From the NCBI RefSeq assembly GCF_024323335.1, contig NC_066583.1, positions 367,905,877-367,969,876 on the forward strand: DNA of 64,000 nt, in the 5' to 3' direction. Below are positions 36,362 to 47,600 of the stretch, in pieces (within the stretch, counting starts at the first letter, position 1; each line of letters opens with the position of its first letter). The position numbers and the translations under genes were made by a program. This DNA comes from Lathyrus oleraceus (taxonomy: Eukaryota > Streptophyta > Magnoliopsida > Fabales > Fabaceae). The notes below the pieces were generated by a model that saw only the letters and a program-made list of their open reading frames with translations, ran no database searches and had not been told where the DNA came from.

Positions 36362-37571
36362 ACCTAAGATGTTGAGCTGTGCTGGTCCATTTTCCCTGAG
36401 CGAGTCTCTCCTAGCGCTCTAGGATAGTTTAGGTTGCTTGTGCTTTATTTATTGCATTTATTATTCTGACTGTGTATATATTTGCATAAATATTTGCATG
36501 CATCATACTATCATGTTGCCGTCCTCTGTGCAGGTGGTTCCTCTGTTTTGGGGTGGGTGTTCTGAGTGGGGCTAAAACCCAGGCCCGAGTATACACCTAG
36601 GATTAGTGTGGTCTCATGTTGCCTCTTTCATGTTAGGTCAACATGTGCTTGGCAATGTGATGTACCACAAGCCGGACGAGGTTCTTTTGAGGGTGCTCTT
36701 CCTTTGTGGGGTACTCCACTCTGGTCGAGTCACCTCATCTGAGCTATTGACTTTAGTGACCGATCATTTCCCGGATCTTTGGTTTAGACGATCTTAAGGG
36801 AGCTACAATGGCACACCCGAAAGGGCAAACCCATTGAGTATCTCTGCCCGATTGTCGAGACTATTATCCGCCTTAGGATGACCTGATTAGAATTTACCTG
36901 TGAGGGGAGGGTGATTCTTACAGATGCATGTTCAGATGGTGACTTTGATGGCGACTATTGGTTCCGTTGATCAGAGTCCTATTTATAAGTCGGATTTATG
37001 GCCGTTTATTTCTGAAACGCCCGAGTGTTGTCCGCGTTATTTATCAGTGGGGATCCGTTTATTTCAGGATTCCCCGGGCCGATTCAGAGATTGTGATTAT
37101 CTACTCAGAGATTGTCTGATGATGATGGTGATGTACCTTGCAGTTCCGTTTATTTCGGAACTCCCAAGTCGGATTTGTGGTTACATATGCCTACAGATGG
37201 TTGTGATCAGTTTAGAGATCAGGCTTCAGTGCAACAGATGTTCGGACGACTTGGAGGATGGCACAATGCATTGCATTCATACATCTGCATCATTCTCATT
37301 TTACATTCATCTGCATCAAACCTATGCCTAGCCATATGGGGAGTATTACTGATTAAGAATCTGGTTGAGAGACATCCGGATGTCAGAATGTTACTGATGA
37401 AATATTGTCCGTCTCGATGAAACCAGAATCAAAGGACGGAATCTTCCTCATATGGGTAGACGTTGCATTCATGCATGTTAACCTGTTTGCTGTTTTGTAG
37501 GTATCAGTATCTAACCGGTGCACACAGCTTTTCCGCCCAAATACCCTCCCAGACTCAGCAAATCCGAACTG
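36362..37571 (+). other. Leader region of the Ogre-like element
   Basis: About 1.2 kb between primer site and gag fragment. It has repeated short phrases such as AGAGATTGT and TTATTTCGGAACTCC/TTTATTTCTGAAACGCC. Small ORFs at 36606-36797 and 36924-37331 show no domain; intact Ogre elements carry an extra ORF here, but I cannot recognise it. Confidence 0.5.
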
Positions 37572-38831
37572 ATGGATCCATCCAACGCCAACATTCTTGA
37601 ACTAAAAGAGATGATGAGGGAGTTGTTCAGTGTTGTGCAAGGGCTTGCCTTGGGACAGAAAGCCATGGCGGAGAGATTGGAAAGGATTGAAGGCTGGATG
37701 ATCAAGGAGAAAGTTCAGGGAAACGTTCCGTCATCCGAAGTAAAAAACCCCTATGGCGCCGTGGTAAGAAAGCCCCCTGACAATGGTCAGCTCAAGAAGG
37801 AGGTTGAATCAGGTGGTGTGCAGGCAAAAAGAGAACACGGTAAGGATCGTTACCACCCTTATGCTGCCACTGTAACCATTCATGTTGGTAATTCACCTGC
37901 ACCACAGCGACATCAGCCACCTCAACGGAGAGCACAGAGAGCTGGGGGCCAAGTGAGAAGAAGGACGATAGACCGTCATTTCAATAGGCCTCCTGTGACT
38001 TATGCCTCGCTATTTAAAAGGTTGAAGGATATTGGGTTGGTGCAGCCGAGGATATTGGTTCCAGGGAAACCGGATCAGAGGGTTGCCAGTTACGATGAGA
38101 ATGTCAGGTGTGAGTTCCATGCTGGGGCACCCGGGCATCACATTGAGGATTGCAAAGCTTTTAAGCATGTGGTCCAAGACTTGGTGGATTCTAAGGCAAT
38201 CAACTTTGCACCGACAACAGATGATAGTGCTAACCCTGTGACAAGGCATGGTCCTGTAAAAGTGAAAATGATGTCGAAGGACAAGAAAGGGATAGAGGTG
38301 ACTGAGAAGGATCAGTTAATAATGCCAATGTCTATGATCCCAAAACCTCGGATGAAGGATGGGGCTTTCCCTGGTGTTGATAATTGTTGTGCGGCTGTCG
38401 CCACAAACGGGTGTGTAGTGATTGGGGCAACAATCCAGAGAATGATGAAGGTGGAAATGGGTGGTGAAAAATTTGAAGCACCCAGTCTGGCAGCTGAAAC
38501 CATCAAGGTGGAAAATGCCATTGGTGTTAAGAAAGAGAAAAAGCTGTCCATTTCTTCTTACAAGCAAGCAGTGGAAGTGGTGAGAAATGGGGGGATCCCA
38601 GGCTGGGGAAAGATCATAGGCATTGTGGTAAAGGCGGATATGTTCGGGATTGGCTATCAGGAAGGTCAGGACTCGTCTGAGCAGAACAGAGGACGTCGTC
38701 CACCGTTCATATTTGTCAGTGCTGGAGTGCTGGATCCAGGTCACGCCTATACAGTGGGTGAAGAGATTGACAGTGACCGCGAGCTGGAGTCGTGGATAAA
38801 ATCGTGCGTACCAGAAAGCTGGAAGGCCTAA
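37572..38831 (+). pseudogene. Gag C-terminal / protease-proximal fragment of the Ogre-like element
   Basis: Opens at MDPSNANILELKEMMRELFS, with a short coiled-coil-like start (LGQKAMAERLERIEGWM), then RPPVTYASLFKRLKDIGLVQ and CEFHAGAPGHHIEDCKAFKH, a CHHC-type block typical of Tat/Ogre gag-pro, and IPGWGKIIGIVVKADMFGIG, similar to the G-patch-like segment before RT. The capsid core is missing between the N-terminal coil and the KRLKDIGL block. It stays open for 420 codons, which suggests the deletion is recent or the fragment is inherited by a family of deleted elements. Confidence 0.8.
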
Positions 38832-39359
38832 CAGATCAACACCGTCACTCATTCGGAAGGGTAATATTTCTTGTTTTCAGATTTTATTTGCATGAAAGCC
38901 ATACGTGTTGCCCGACATGTAATGGTCCATTGTAAGGGCCACCTCATGTTTCATTTTGCAACATTTTGCATCATAAATAAATGGATGTTTTTCAATTAAA
39001 AGCGGTGCTCCCTGTTTTTCATTTATTTTTACAGTTTAAAAACAAATAAAAATGGCTATCTTTGTTTTCATTTTCCCCCTTTTTGATTTGTCTCGTTCCG
39101 ACTTCAAAAAAAATAATTCTCCGGATCTCATTGATAACAATTCGGTTACACCTCTGTATGACTTCGACAATCCGATCTATCATGCCAAAGAAGAAGGCGA
39201 AGAAGATTGTGATCTGCTGGAATTAGCCAGGTTGTTGAAATAAGAGGAGAAGGTGATTCAGCCGCGTGAAGAGCGAGTTGAGCTTGTTAACCGGTATACC
39301 GCCGAGGTCAGAAAGGAAATGAAAATTGGGAGCCGCTTCAGAGGCAAGTCGAAAGCAGA
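38832..39359 (+). other. Non-coding link between gag and RT remnants
   Basis: Contains poly-A and TTTT-rich runs. A weakly pol-like stretch (about 39150-39350: NPIYHAKEEGEEDCDLLELA) precedes the RT remnant in another frame. Confidence 0.4.
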
Positions 39360-39935
39360 GTGGTAGCCTTGTTGAAAGAGCATGTGGATACCTTCGCCTG
39401 GGTGTGTCAGGATATGCCAGGGTTGGATATCGATATTGTTGTGCACATGCTACCATGGAGAGAAGACCGTCCTCTAGAGAAGCAGAACGCCGGTGCTACT
39501 TATCAGAGAGCCATGGTGACTTTATTTCATGATATGATTCATCATGAAATTGAATGCTATGTTGATGACATGATAACAAAGTCCCAGACAGAAGAGGGGC
39601 ATCTGGTGGATCTGGCCAAGCTGTTGGACCAGTTGAGACAGTTCAAACTGAGGTTGAACCAGAGTAAGTGCACTTTCAGAGCGCGGGCCGGTAAGCTGTT
39701 GGGGTTCGTTGCAAGAAAGGAATCGAGGTTGATCTTGCAAAAAAAAAAGGGAAAAAAAAGAAAAAGAAGAGAAACAAAACAAGAAATGCCTGAACCGAGA
39801 ACAGAGAAGGAGGTTCGTGGTTTCTTAGGTAGATTGAACTACATGTCATGGTTCACATCTCACCTAACAGCCACATGGGAACCCACTCAAGCTGTTGAAA
39901 AAAAAGAAAAAAGATCAAACGGTCAGGTGAAATAA
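39360..39935 (+). pseudogene. Truncated reverse transcriptase of the Ogre-like element
   Basis: Starts with the pre-RT motif VDTFAWVCQDMPGLD, then jumps directly to NAGATYQRAMVTLFHDMIHH and ECYVDDMITKSQ (the YVDD catalytic loop), LRLNQSKCTFRARAGKLLGF and a decayed RT-connection (EKEVRGFLGRLNYMS). The RT fingers between these blocks are deleted, and a lysine-rich run at about 39740-39780 comes from a poly-A expansion. It cannot be an active polymerase. Confidence 0.85.
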
Positions 39936-40579
39936 TGATTGCCAAGGGGCATTGAGAAATAAAAGAATAAGTTGCAGGAGCCTCCGATTCTTTTGCCTCC
40001 CTGTGGAAGGAGACTGTTAATCCGTACTTGACGGTCCTCGAGGGGTCTATGGGGTGTGTATTGGGGCAGCATGACGAGTCTGGTCGAAAAGAACATGCCA
40101 TATACTACCTTAGCAAAAAGTTTACCGACTATGAAACAATACATTCACTGTTCGAGAAAACTTGATGTACTTTGGCATAGGCTGCTCGCCGACTGAGACA
40201 GTATATGCTGGTTCATACCACTTTGTGGATTTCGAGATGGATCTGATCAGGTAGATTTTTGAAGAGCCAGCAATGACCGGACGGGTTGCGAAAGGGCCAA
40301 TGATTTTGATTGAATACGATATTCGATATACCTCTAAGAAAGCAATCAAGGGGAGTGTATTGTCTGATTACCTCGCCCAGCAACCCGTAGAGAATTATCA
40401 ACCGAGGAAGTTTGAGTTCCCTGATGAGGACATCTCGAGGTGCTCTGATCGAAAGATTGAGAGTAACCGATCCCGGAGGAGGGGCCTGACCCTGAATCCG
40501 AACGGATTCTGATGTCTGATGGGGAGGTTAAGGTGAATAAGCTTTTGTTGCCCGGATAACATTTGAATGCACCGACGGT
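39936..40579 (+). pseudogene. RNase H remnant of the Ogre-like element
   Basis: On plus, GCVLGQHDESGRKEHAIYYL and SKKFTDYETIHSL are followed by stops at about 40162-40260, then RVAKGPMILIEYDIRYTSKK AIKGS in the frame at 40273-40512. This is the Tat-type RNase H region, broken by stops. Confidence 0.75.
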
Positions 40580-41164
40580 GTGGTTGAGAATGAAGCTTGT
40601 ATTCTGGGTATCGATCTTCGGTGCATGTGCCTACTGGGGCAACGCCTTTCTAAGTTGGTATATGGGATGGAAGCCGTGTTACTGGTTGAGGTTCAGATTC
40701 CCTCTTTGAGAGTCCTGATGGACGTAAAATTGCAAGAGGCTGAATGGGTAAGGACCCGGTATGAAGAATTGAGCCTGATAGAAGAGAAGAGGCTGACGGC
40801 CATCTGTCATGGGCAGTTATACCAGCAGAGGATGAAGCGTGCTTTTGACAGAAAGGTACGACCTCGGGTGTATCACGTGGGTGATATGGTACTGAAAAGG
40901 ATCCTTCCTCCTCAAAACGATCGTAGGGGCAAATGGACACCTAATTATGAAGGTCCATTCGTGGTCAAGAAGGTTTTCTCTGGCGGAGCCTTGTTGTTAA
41001 CGACCGTGGATGGCGAAGATTTTCCATCCCCTGTGAATGCGGACGCAGTTAGAAAATACTTCGTGGAAAGAGACCCGCTGGACAAAAAGAATGAAAAAGT
41101 CCAGGCAAAAATGGGCATCCCGGCGAACCAAAAAAAAATGAAAAAAGGTTCGGGCAAAAGTTAG
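40580..41164 (+). pseudogene. Integrase C-terminal fragment of the Ogre-like element
   Basis: KLVYGMEAVLLVEVQIPSLR, LIEEKRLTAICHGQLYQQRM, AFDRKVRPRVYHVGDMVLKR and GPFVVKKVFSGGALLLTTVD are the end of a gypsy integrase. The HHCC finger and the DDE core are missing. Confidence 0.88.
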
Positions 41165-42719
41165 GGATAAAAAAGGAAAAAACCGTACACCCGACAAGTC
41201 GGAAACCTGAAAAGGCGACTTGGGCAAAAAAGGGTATCCCGGTGGATTGAAAACCCGAAAGGGCGGTCCAGGCAAAAGAGGGATTGAAACGAACAACTGC
41301 GTCCCGCATGATCGTTTGCGCTTTGGTTAAGGCATCATGGATAATACCCGGTGGGGATCGGTCGGAAACGTCTTGTTCAGAAGGCAGAAAGCACGGAGAG
41401 TCTGAGGACATATGGGGTGTAACCGAGTTGGAACTCGATGAGATTACGGGTTTCACATTGCCATTAGGATAGATTTTTCCTTTTGTGCGCAATTACCTCT
41501 TTTCAGGAATTGCTTCCTTTGTATCGCTCAATTTGAGCCACACTTTTTTCAATCAATAAAATGCATATTCAGTCAAATAATTTTGTTTTTGTTTTTCATT
41601 ACCGCTTTGATTGCAAAAACATCCAATTACCTTTGATAAAGAATCTTGCATTTTAAGACATACAGGTCCTTTCCGATGCATGTTTATAAGATTGAAAACT
41701 TGAAATCTTATTTGGAAGGTTGGGTGACCCAAGTGTTGAAATCTTGACACGCCTGGGGCACGGTTTTATCTAACGATCTCTTTTGCAGGAACTGTTAGGT
41801 ATTTTCGCTCACTTATAGGTCGTGATGTGGAAGTTTTTGACAAAACAATCCCCATGGAGTCCGATCAGGGACGAATGAAGGGAAGAACGATGAAAAGACG
41901 ACGACGAGACGTACGACGATCCTTGATTTTAACCAAGAAGACTCTTCAAAGTCGGAAGATTGAAAAGTCTGTATAGATCCCAGGAGTTCGCTCTCCGCCG
42001 AGTACGGAGCGATTGGGGATACAAGGTGATGAATCAGAAAAGTCCAGACGAGTCTGGGAGTTCTCAAAATTGGAAAGCCGACATGGGAGTTGGATATGAA
42101 TACCATGGTTCGACGAGTCGACGGGTTTTCAGTACCGGACTGTCCTCCTCCCCAAGCAGAGTCGGAATGACTAATTCCCCAACAGATTCAAGGTCTGTGG
42201 ATTCCCTAGCAGGGTCAGGATGGTTATCCCCAGCAGGTTTTAGATTGATGCTTCCCCAGTTGCCAGGACTGAAGGTGGCAATTTCCCCAGCAGAGGTATC
42301 TGTGAGCGGTGGTGTACCGAGCAGAGTCTGGAGTGTTGTATCCCCAGCAAGTCAAAGACTGTTGTATCCCCACAGAATGCGTTGGTGGTTCCATCCCCAG
42401 CAAATCCCCAAGCGGACCGGGTGCAAAGGAGGTTGTTCCCCAGCAAGGGTTGCCTTTTCCCAGCAGCAGCATTATTCCCCAGTGGGGTGGAGATCGGAGT
42501 ATTGGCGAGTTCCTCAGCAAAGTGTCTCGAGCTCCCCAGAAGAGTCCCTTGAGGGGGATATTTTTTTTATGCATTCATCATGTAGAGATCATAGCATATT
42601 GCATAATCAATTGCGTAGCATTTCCATAATTATGGAGCATTGCGCTAAAAATCATCATGCATCATCATTGCAAGCATAAGCTAGTCTCAAGCTGTGGTTA
42701 TCGTTTGAGAGGTGGTGTT

Positions 42720-43230
42720 ATCCAAACGTGAAGATGTTACTCTGAGGAGTTTAGCATCTTGATGCCAGATCAGCAAAGTTCCCCAGTAGTGCGATATTGG
42801 AGGAAACTTTTCCGTCGGACAGAGATGGAAATGAAGATCAACATCAGCATTGCAAGCATAAGTTAACCCCAAGCCGTGGCTACCATCCAAGAATGGGTTT
42901 TGCCGGTCAGTGAAGTTGATACTCTGAGGAGTTTGGCATCGTGACGTCAGGTTAACGGTATTCCCCAGTAGTGCGATACTGGAGGAGATTTCTGTCCTGC
43001 GAGATAGAAATTTGAAGATGTTACTCTGAGGAGTTTAGCATCATGACGACAGGTCAGCAGTGTTCCCCGGTAGTGCGATACTGGAGGAAACTTTTCCGTC
43101 GGACAGAGATGGAAATGAAGATCGCGATCAGCACGACTCGGGCCGTGGTTACCGCTTGAGATTTGGTTTTGCCGGAAGATGGAAGGTGTTACTCTGAGGA
43201 GTTCAGCATCGTGATTTTGGGGCAACAGTA
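42720..43230 (+). repeat. Degenerate tandem units with CCCCAGTAGTGCGATA
   Basis: About four imperfect copies of a unit containing GATGTTACTCTGAGGAGTT, then TCCCCAGTAGTGCGATACTG, then TCGGACAGAGATGGAAATGA. Unit lengths vary and order is partly scrambled. Confidence 0.7.
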
Positions 43231-43332
43231 TTTCCCAGTTAGTCCCCGGCAAGCGTCTGCCTGGTTTTGACGTATGTCGGTGTCATCCCAGTCATCAGTA
43301 AGTGTCTGGTCGAGCTTTCTTTGGTGTCAAGT

Positions 43333-43838
43333 AAACATCATTGTTTGATGTCCAGTAAACATCATTGTTCGATGTCCAGTAAACATCATTGTTCGATGTC
43401 CTGTAAACATCATTGTTCGATGTCCAGTAAACATCATTGTTCGATGACCTGTAAACATCATTGTTCGATGTCCTGTAAACATCATTGTTCGATGTCCAGT
43501 AAACATCATTGTTCGATGTCCTGTAAACATCATTGTTCGATGTCCAGTAAACATCATTGTTCGATGTCCTGTAAACATCATTGTTCGATGTCCTGTAAAC
43601 ATCATTGTTCGATGTCCAGTAAACATCATTGTTCGATGACCTCTAAACATCATTGTTCGATGTCCTGTAAACATCATTGTTCGATGTCCAGTAAACATCA
43701 TTGTTCGATGTCCAGTAAACATCATTGTTTGATGTCCTGTAAACATCATTGTTCGATGTCCTGTAAACATCATTGTTCGATGACCAGTAAACATCATTGT
43801 TCGATGTCTGTAAACATCATCGTTCGATGTCCAGTAAA
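43333..43838 (+). repeat. 24-bp tandem array (21 copies)
   Basis: Units read AAACATCATTGTTCGATGTC plus CAGT or CTGT, with a few GACC variants and one 23-bp unit near the end. Each unit contains ACATC...GATGT, an inverted repeat. Because 24 is a multiple of three, long ORFs appear on both strands; they are by-products. One and a half further units follow a repeated flank at 43861-43930. Confidence 0.97.
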
Positions 43839-44630
43839 CGTCGAGTTTCCTCCCAATCATCAGTAAGTGTCTGGTCGAGTTTTCTTTGGTGTCTGTAAAC
43901 ATCATTGTTCGATGTCCAGTAAACGTCGAGTTCCCTCCCAGTCATTAGTCAGTGTCTGGTTGAAGGTGTATCCTCTGATATGTCGCCATCAGAGTGGTGT
44001 TTTGGTGTTACTTCCGACGTTGCCAGCGGAATTATCACAAGAAATTGGAGAACGGGGTTCAAATGGAGAAAGGGAAATGTTGAGGCATTTTCTAGAGAGC
44101 GGGGTTCAAATGGAGAAAGGGAGACACGAGGTGTTTTCTGGAGAACGGGGTTCACAATGGCGATCACAAGTTATCGTCAGGCGACTGGGGTTCAAATGGA
44201 GAATGGGGTTCATTATTTTGGCAAACGAGATATCGGGGTTCAAATGCAATGATCCGGGATCATTTGCGCGAAAGAAAATTTCGGGGTTCAAGAAAAACGA
44301 AAAAGAGGAAAATTTCGGGGTTCAAGAAAAGTAAAAAAAGAGAGAAATAATAATCCCCAGTGGATGTGTGGTGTTCAGGCCATGGTTATCCCTGCGTTAC
44401 CATTTATTTTGGTATCCAGGTCGACGTTTCTGTTTCGGTGATCAGGCCGACTTTCTCCGTTCCAAACGGGTTTTTCTTTCGAGATTGTTTCTTTGCCGAT
44501 TCTGACAGGCATTGTTAATTATTTTCCCATCAGAGTGCAAATTGTTCGTCTGTTTTTGGTATTCAATCACTCTTCATCCTGATCATCTGAAAGCCGAGGC
44601 TATTCATATCGACAGGTTCATAGTGGATTG

Positions 44631-44642
44631 AATAGGGGCAGC
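44631..44642 (+). promoter_or_regulatory. Polypurine tract of the Ogre-like element
   Basis: ATAGGGGCAGC immediately before the 3' LTR; weakly purine-rich but in the right place. Confidence 0.6.
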
Positions 44643-47600
44643 TGTAACACCTCAAAATTTGCCCTCCTCTCTTGGGACTAGCTTAACATATTGCATATCA
44701 TTTTTAGGTCATTAGGCATTGCATATTTGCATATCATATGGCAACATTGAGCAAGTCATCCTCCTAAGTCTTGATCAGAAGATAAAGAGGTTAAGATGCA
44801 AGCTAAGGTTTCATGGACTGATCATTAATCATCTGAGGATGTGTGTTTCAAATTAGGGTTTCTTGATTCTCAAGAAGGTTGAGCTTTGTCTTGGTTGGAA
44901 TGATACATCATCATCATCATGGTCTTGATATCATCCAAGAGATTGATCAGATACCTTGGGATTAGGGTTTTGACCACTGGTCAACCCTAATCAGTTGAAT
45001 CATCTGCATTGGGCCAGTCAGGGCTTGGCAAGGAGATGGGGTTTTCAATGGATATGGAGATCATCATATGTTTATATTGAGCTTATGGAAGCTAGGGTTA
45101 CATGGTTGAGCCATTTCACCAGAAGATTGAGGCTCAACTTGATCAGTGCATAGCCAGATTCATCTGTCAGTCAGAAAAGTCAACTGTGGTCAACTGTGCC
45201 TGAATTGATGGATTTGGAGGAGGGAGAGGGTTAGAGACACTTCATTCATGTCCAAACAAGTTTCATTTGACATTTCAAACATCAAGAATAAAGAAAATAA
45301 AGTCAGATGGAAACTTTCCAAAAATAGAAAGTGACTTGTAATTGAAAACTGCCAAGAATGGAAAGTTTTTCTCCTTAAAATTACATGTCCAAAAATGCTT
45401 CAAATGAAATTTTATTCAACATGAAAGTTGTAGATCTTGCTCTCACCTTTCCAAAAAGTCCAAGAACATGAATTTCTCATTTGTGGTTAGCAAGTTATGG
45501 ATTGATCATTGTCCAAAAAAGTTGAACTTCAAAGTGGCATAACTTTTGATTCACAAGGCCAAATTGAGTGAGGTTTCTTTGAGCAAACTCCATTTGACAT
45601 GTACTATCATGATCCATCATCACATTTCATCAAAACTTATCACATAAAAAGGCCATTTTTCAAGTGGACTTAATTTTAAAAAGTGGAGGGAAAAAGTGAT
45701 TTTGAAAAATATTCATTGTTTTCACATGATTCCTTTTGCACTAGCTCACATACATCATTTGCAACTTGCTGCAACAAAGAATTTTCACTGTTACATTGGT
45801 TTGGCATAAGTGAGGTGAAATTACCAATTGTCCATTTAGCATAAAAATGCATTTTCACTAATCCATGTGCATTAACACTAATTAGGATTAGAATCATGAT
45901 TAACATCACATATATATTGCTAATCATAACTGTTTTTTGATTAACCATTACAGAATTTCAGATCTAGATCCAAAATTGCACAATTCTCTCAACTTTTCAT
46001 CTTCATTTTTTTTGCAATTTCTTCAAAAACCTTGCTTAGATCTTCATTGTTTCATCATCTACAATCATTATTGAAGCTAATTGAAGCAAGAATTCATCAT
46101 TTCCAAGCCAAATTTTGGACTGTTAAAGTGAGGTGCAACAATGGCAATTTAAGATTTCATCAAGATCGTGCGTAATTGAGCAACAAGACTTGTTCCATTC
46201 ACTTCTACAAGTATCATAGAAGTTCTGTTTTCACATTTCGAAGCCTAAAACGCGCAATTCACAACTGTCATCATCTTGAAGGTCAGATTTCGACCTTAAT
46301 AATTCTTGAATTTGTTTGGTGCTTCTTGTAGATCTTGTTTAGTAGAGAATTCTGCACTTTGAACCACTAAATTTGGTTGAGAAACGAGGAAGTTATGATG
46401 ATTTGAAGTTTTGTGCACAAACATGTTTTGCTTCGATTTTTTTTATTTAGCAAGAATTAGATCAAAATAATTATGGATTCATGATGTACGTTGAAAGACC
46501 TTTCCGTTGATATAAAGTTTGTGTGATTTGGTGACAAAAAGTTCTTGAGTGATGAACTGTATGAACATGATGAAGAACGCGTGAAAATTTCCAGAAAATA
46601 TACTTTGATCCAATTTTTCGTGATTTGCCATGCTGATTGTTGTTCGTGGTACTGTAGCGCGGTCTCCTTGGGCTAGCGGTTAGTGAGAATGCCTGTGACC
46701 ACTATGTCCAAGGTTCGATACCTGGAGCACGCGTTTCTTTTATTTATTTTCACTTGCTATTGGCCAAAACGACGTAGTTTTGTAGCGCATGGAACAAGCT
46801 TCGATTCCTTGCCACGCCATTTCCACTTTTTGCCTTGCCATTTATTTCCACATGTACACATGATTCCACATGCTTCCTTTTCTTGTTTTTTTTTATTTTT
46901 TTTTCAACATTAAAAAATCCATATCTCATCCAATTTTTGTCCAAATAATGTGAGATTTTTTGTGGAATGATCCTTGTAGTCTCTAGTTTTTTATGGTGAT
47001 TTTTCCAGAATTTATGCACGTGTGGATTTTGAAAATGCCTAGGGTTTGCTTTGATATGTCATTTTGTGCACCATGCTTACTCTTTTGCTCATAAAATGAT
47101 GATGCTTAATTAGAAATTCATGAAATTTTTTGTGCTTAAACCAGGAATGTTCCTGGTCATTTTGATATGTGGTTTGTAATTTTTGAGTTCCTGGATTGAG
47201 AGTTATGACATGATCTTTGGAGGTGTGACATTTTGTATCACACCATGTCCTGTGCATAGTTTTGTAGCGCATGGAACAAGCTTCGATTCCTTGCCACGCC
47301 ATTTCCACTTTTTGCCTTGCCATTTATTTCCACATGTACACATGATTCCACATGCTTCCTTTTCTTGTTTTTTTTAATTTTTTTTTCAACATTAAAAAAT
47401 CCATATCTCATCCAATTTTTGTCCAAATAATGTGAGATTTTTTGTGGAATGATCCTTGTAGTCTCTAGTTTTTTATGGTGATTTTTCCAGAATTTATGCA
47501 CGTGTGGATTTTGAAAATGCCTAGGGTTTGCTTTGATATGTCATTTTGTGCACCATGCTTACTCTTTTGCTCATAAAATGATGATGCTTAATTAGAAATT

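Larger units (their letters stand above)
41165..44630 (+). other. 3' untranslated region of the Ogre-like element
   Basis: Non-coding and repeat-rich: GGGCAAAA/CCCGAAAGGG phrases at 41170-41290; repeated TCCCCAGCA phrases at about 42170-42500; several copies of a roughly 170-190-bp unit with CCCCAGTAGTGCGATA and ACTCTGAGGAGTT at about 42720-43230; a 24-bp array at 43333-43838; GGGGTTCAAATGGAGAA phrases at about 44050-44340. Confidence 0.8.

Noticed and set aside
43333..43838. CRISPR-like array
   Set aside because: Contiguous tandem repeat without spacers, in a plant retrotransposon.
43267..43905. Long ORFs on both strands with an 8-residue repeat (KHHCSMSS on plus, MMFTGHRT on minus)
   Set aside because: They are forced by the 24-bp tandem repeat, whose length is a multiple of three; non-coding 3' region of an Ogre-like element.
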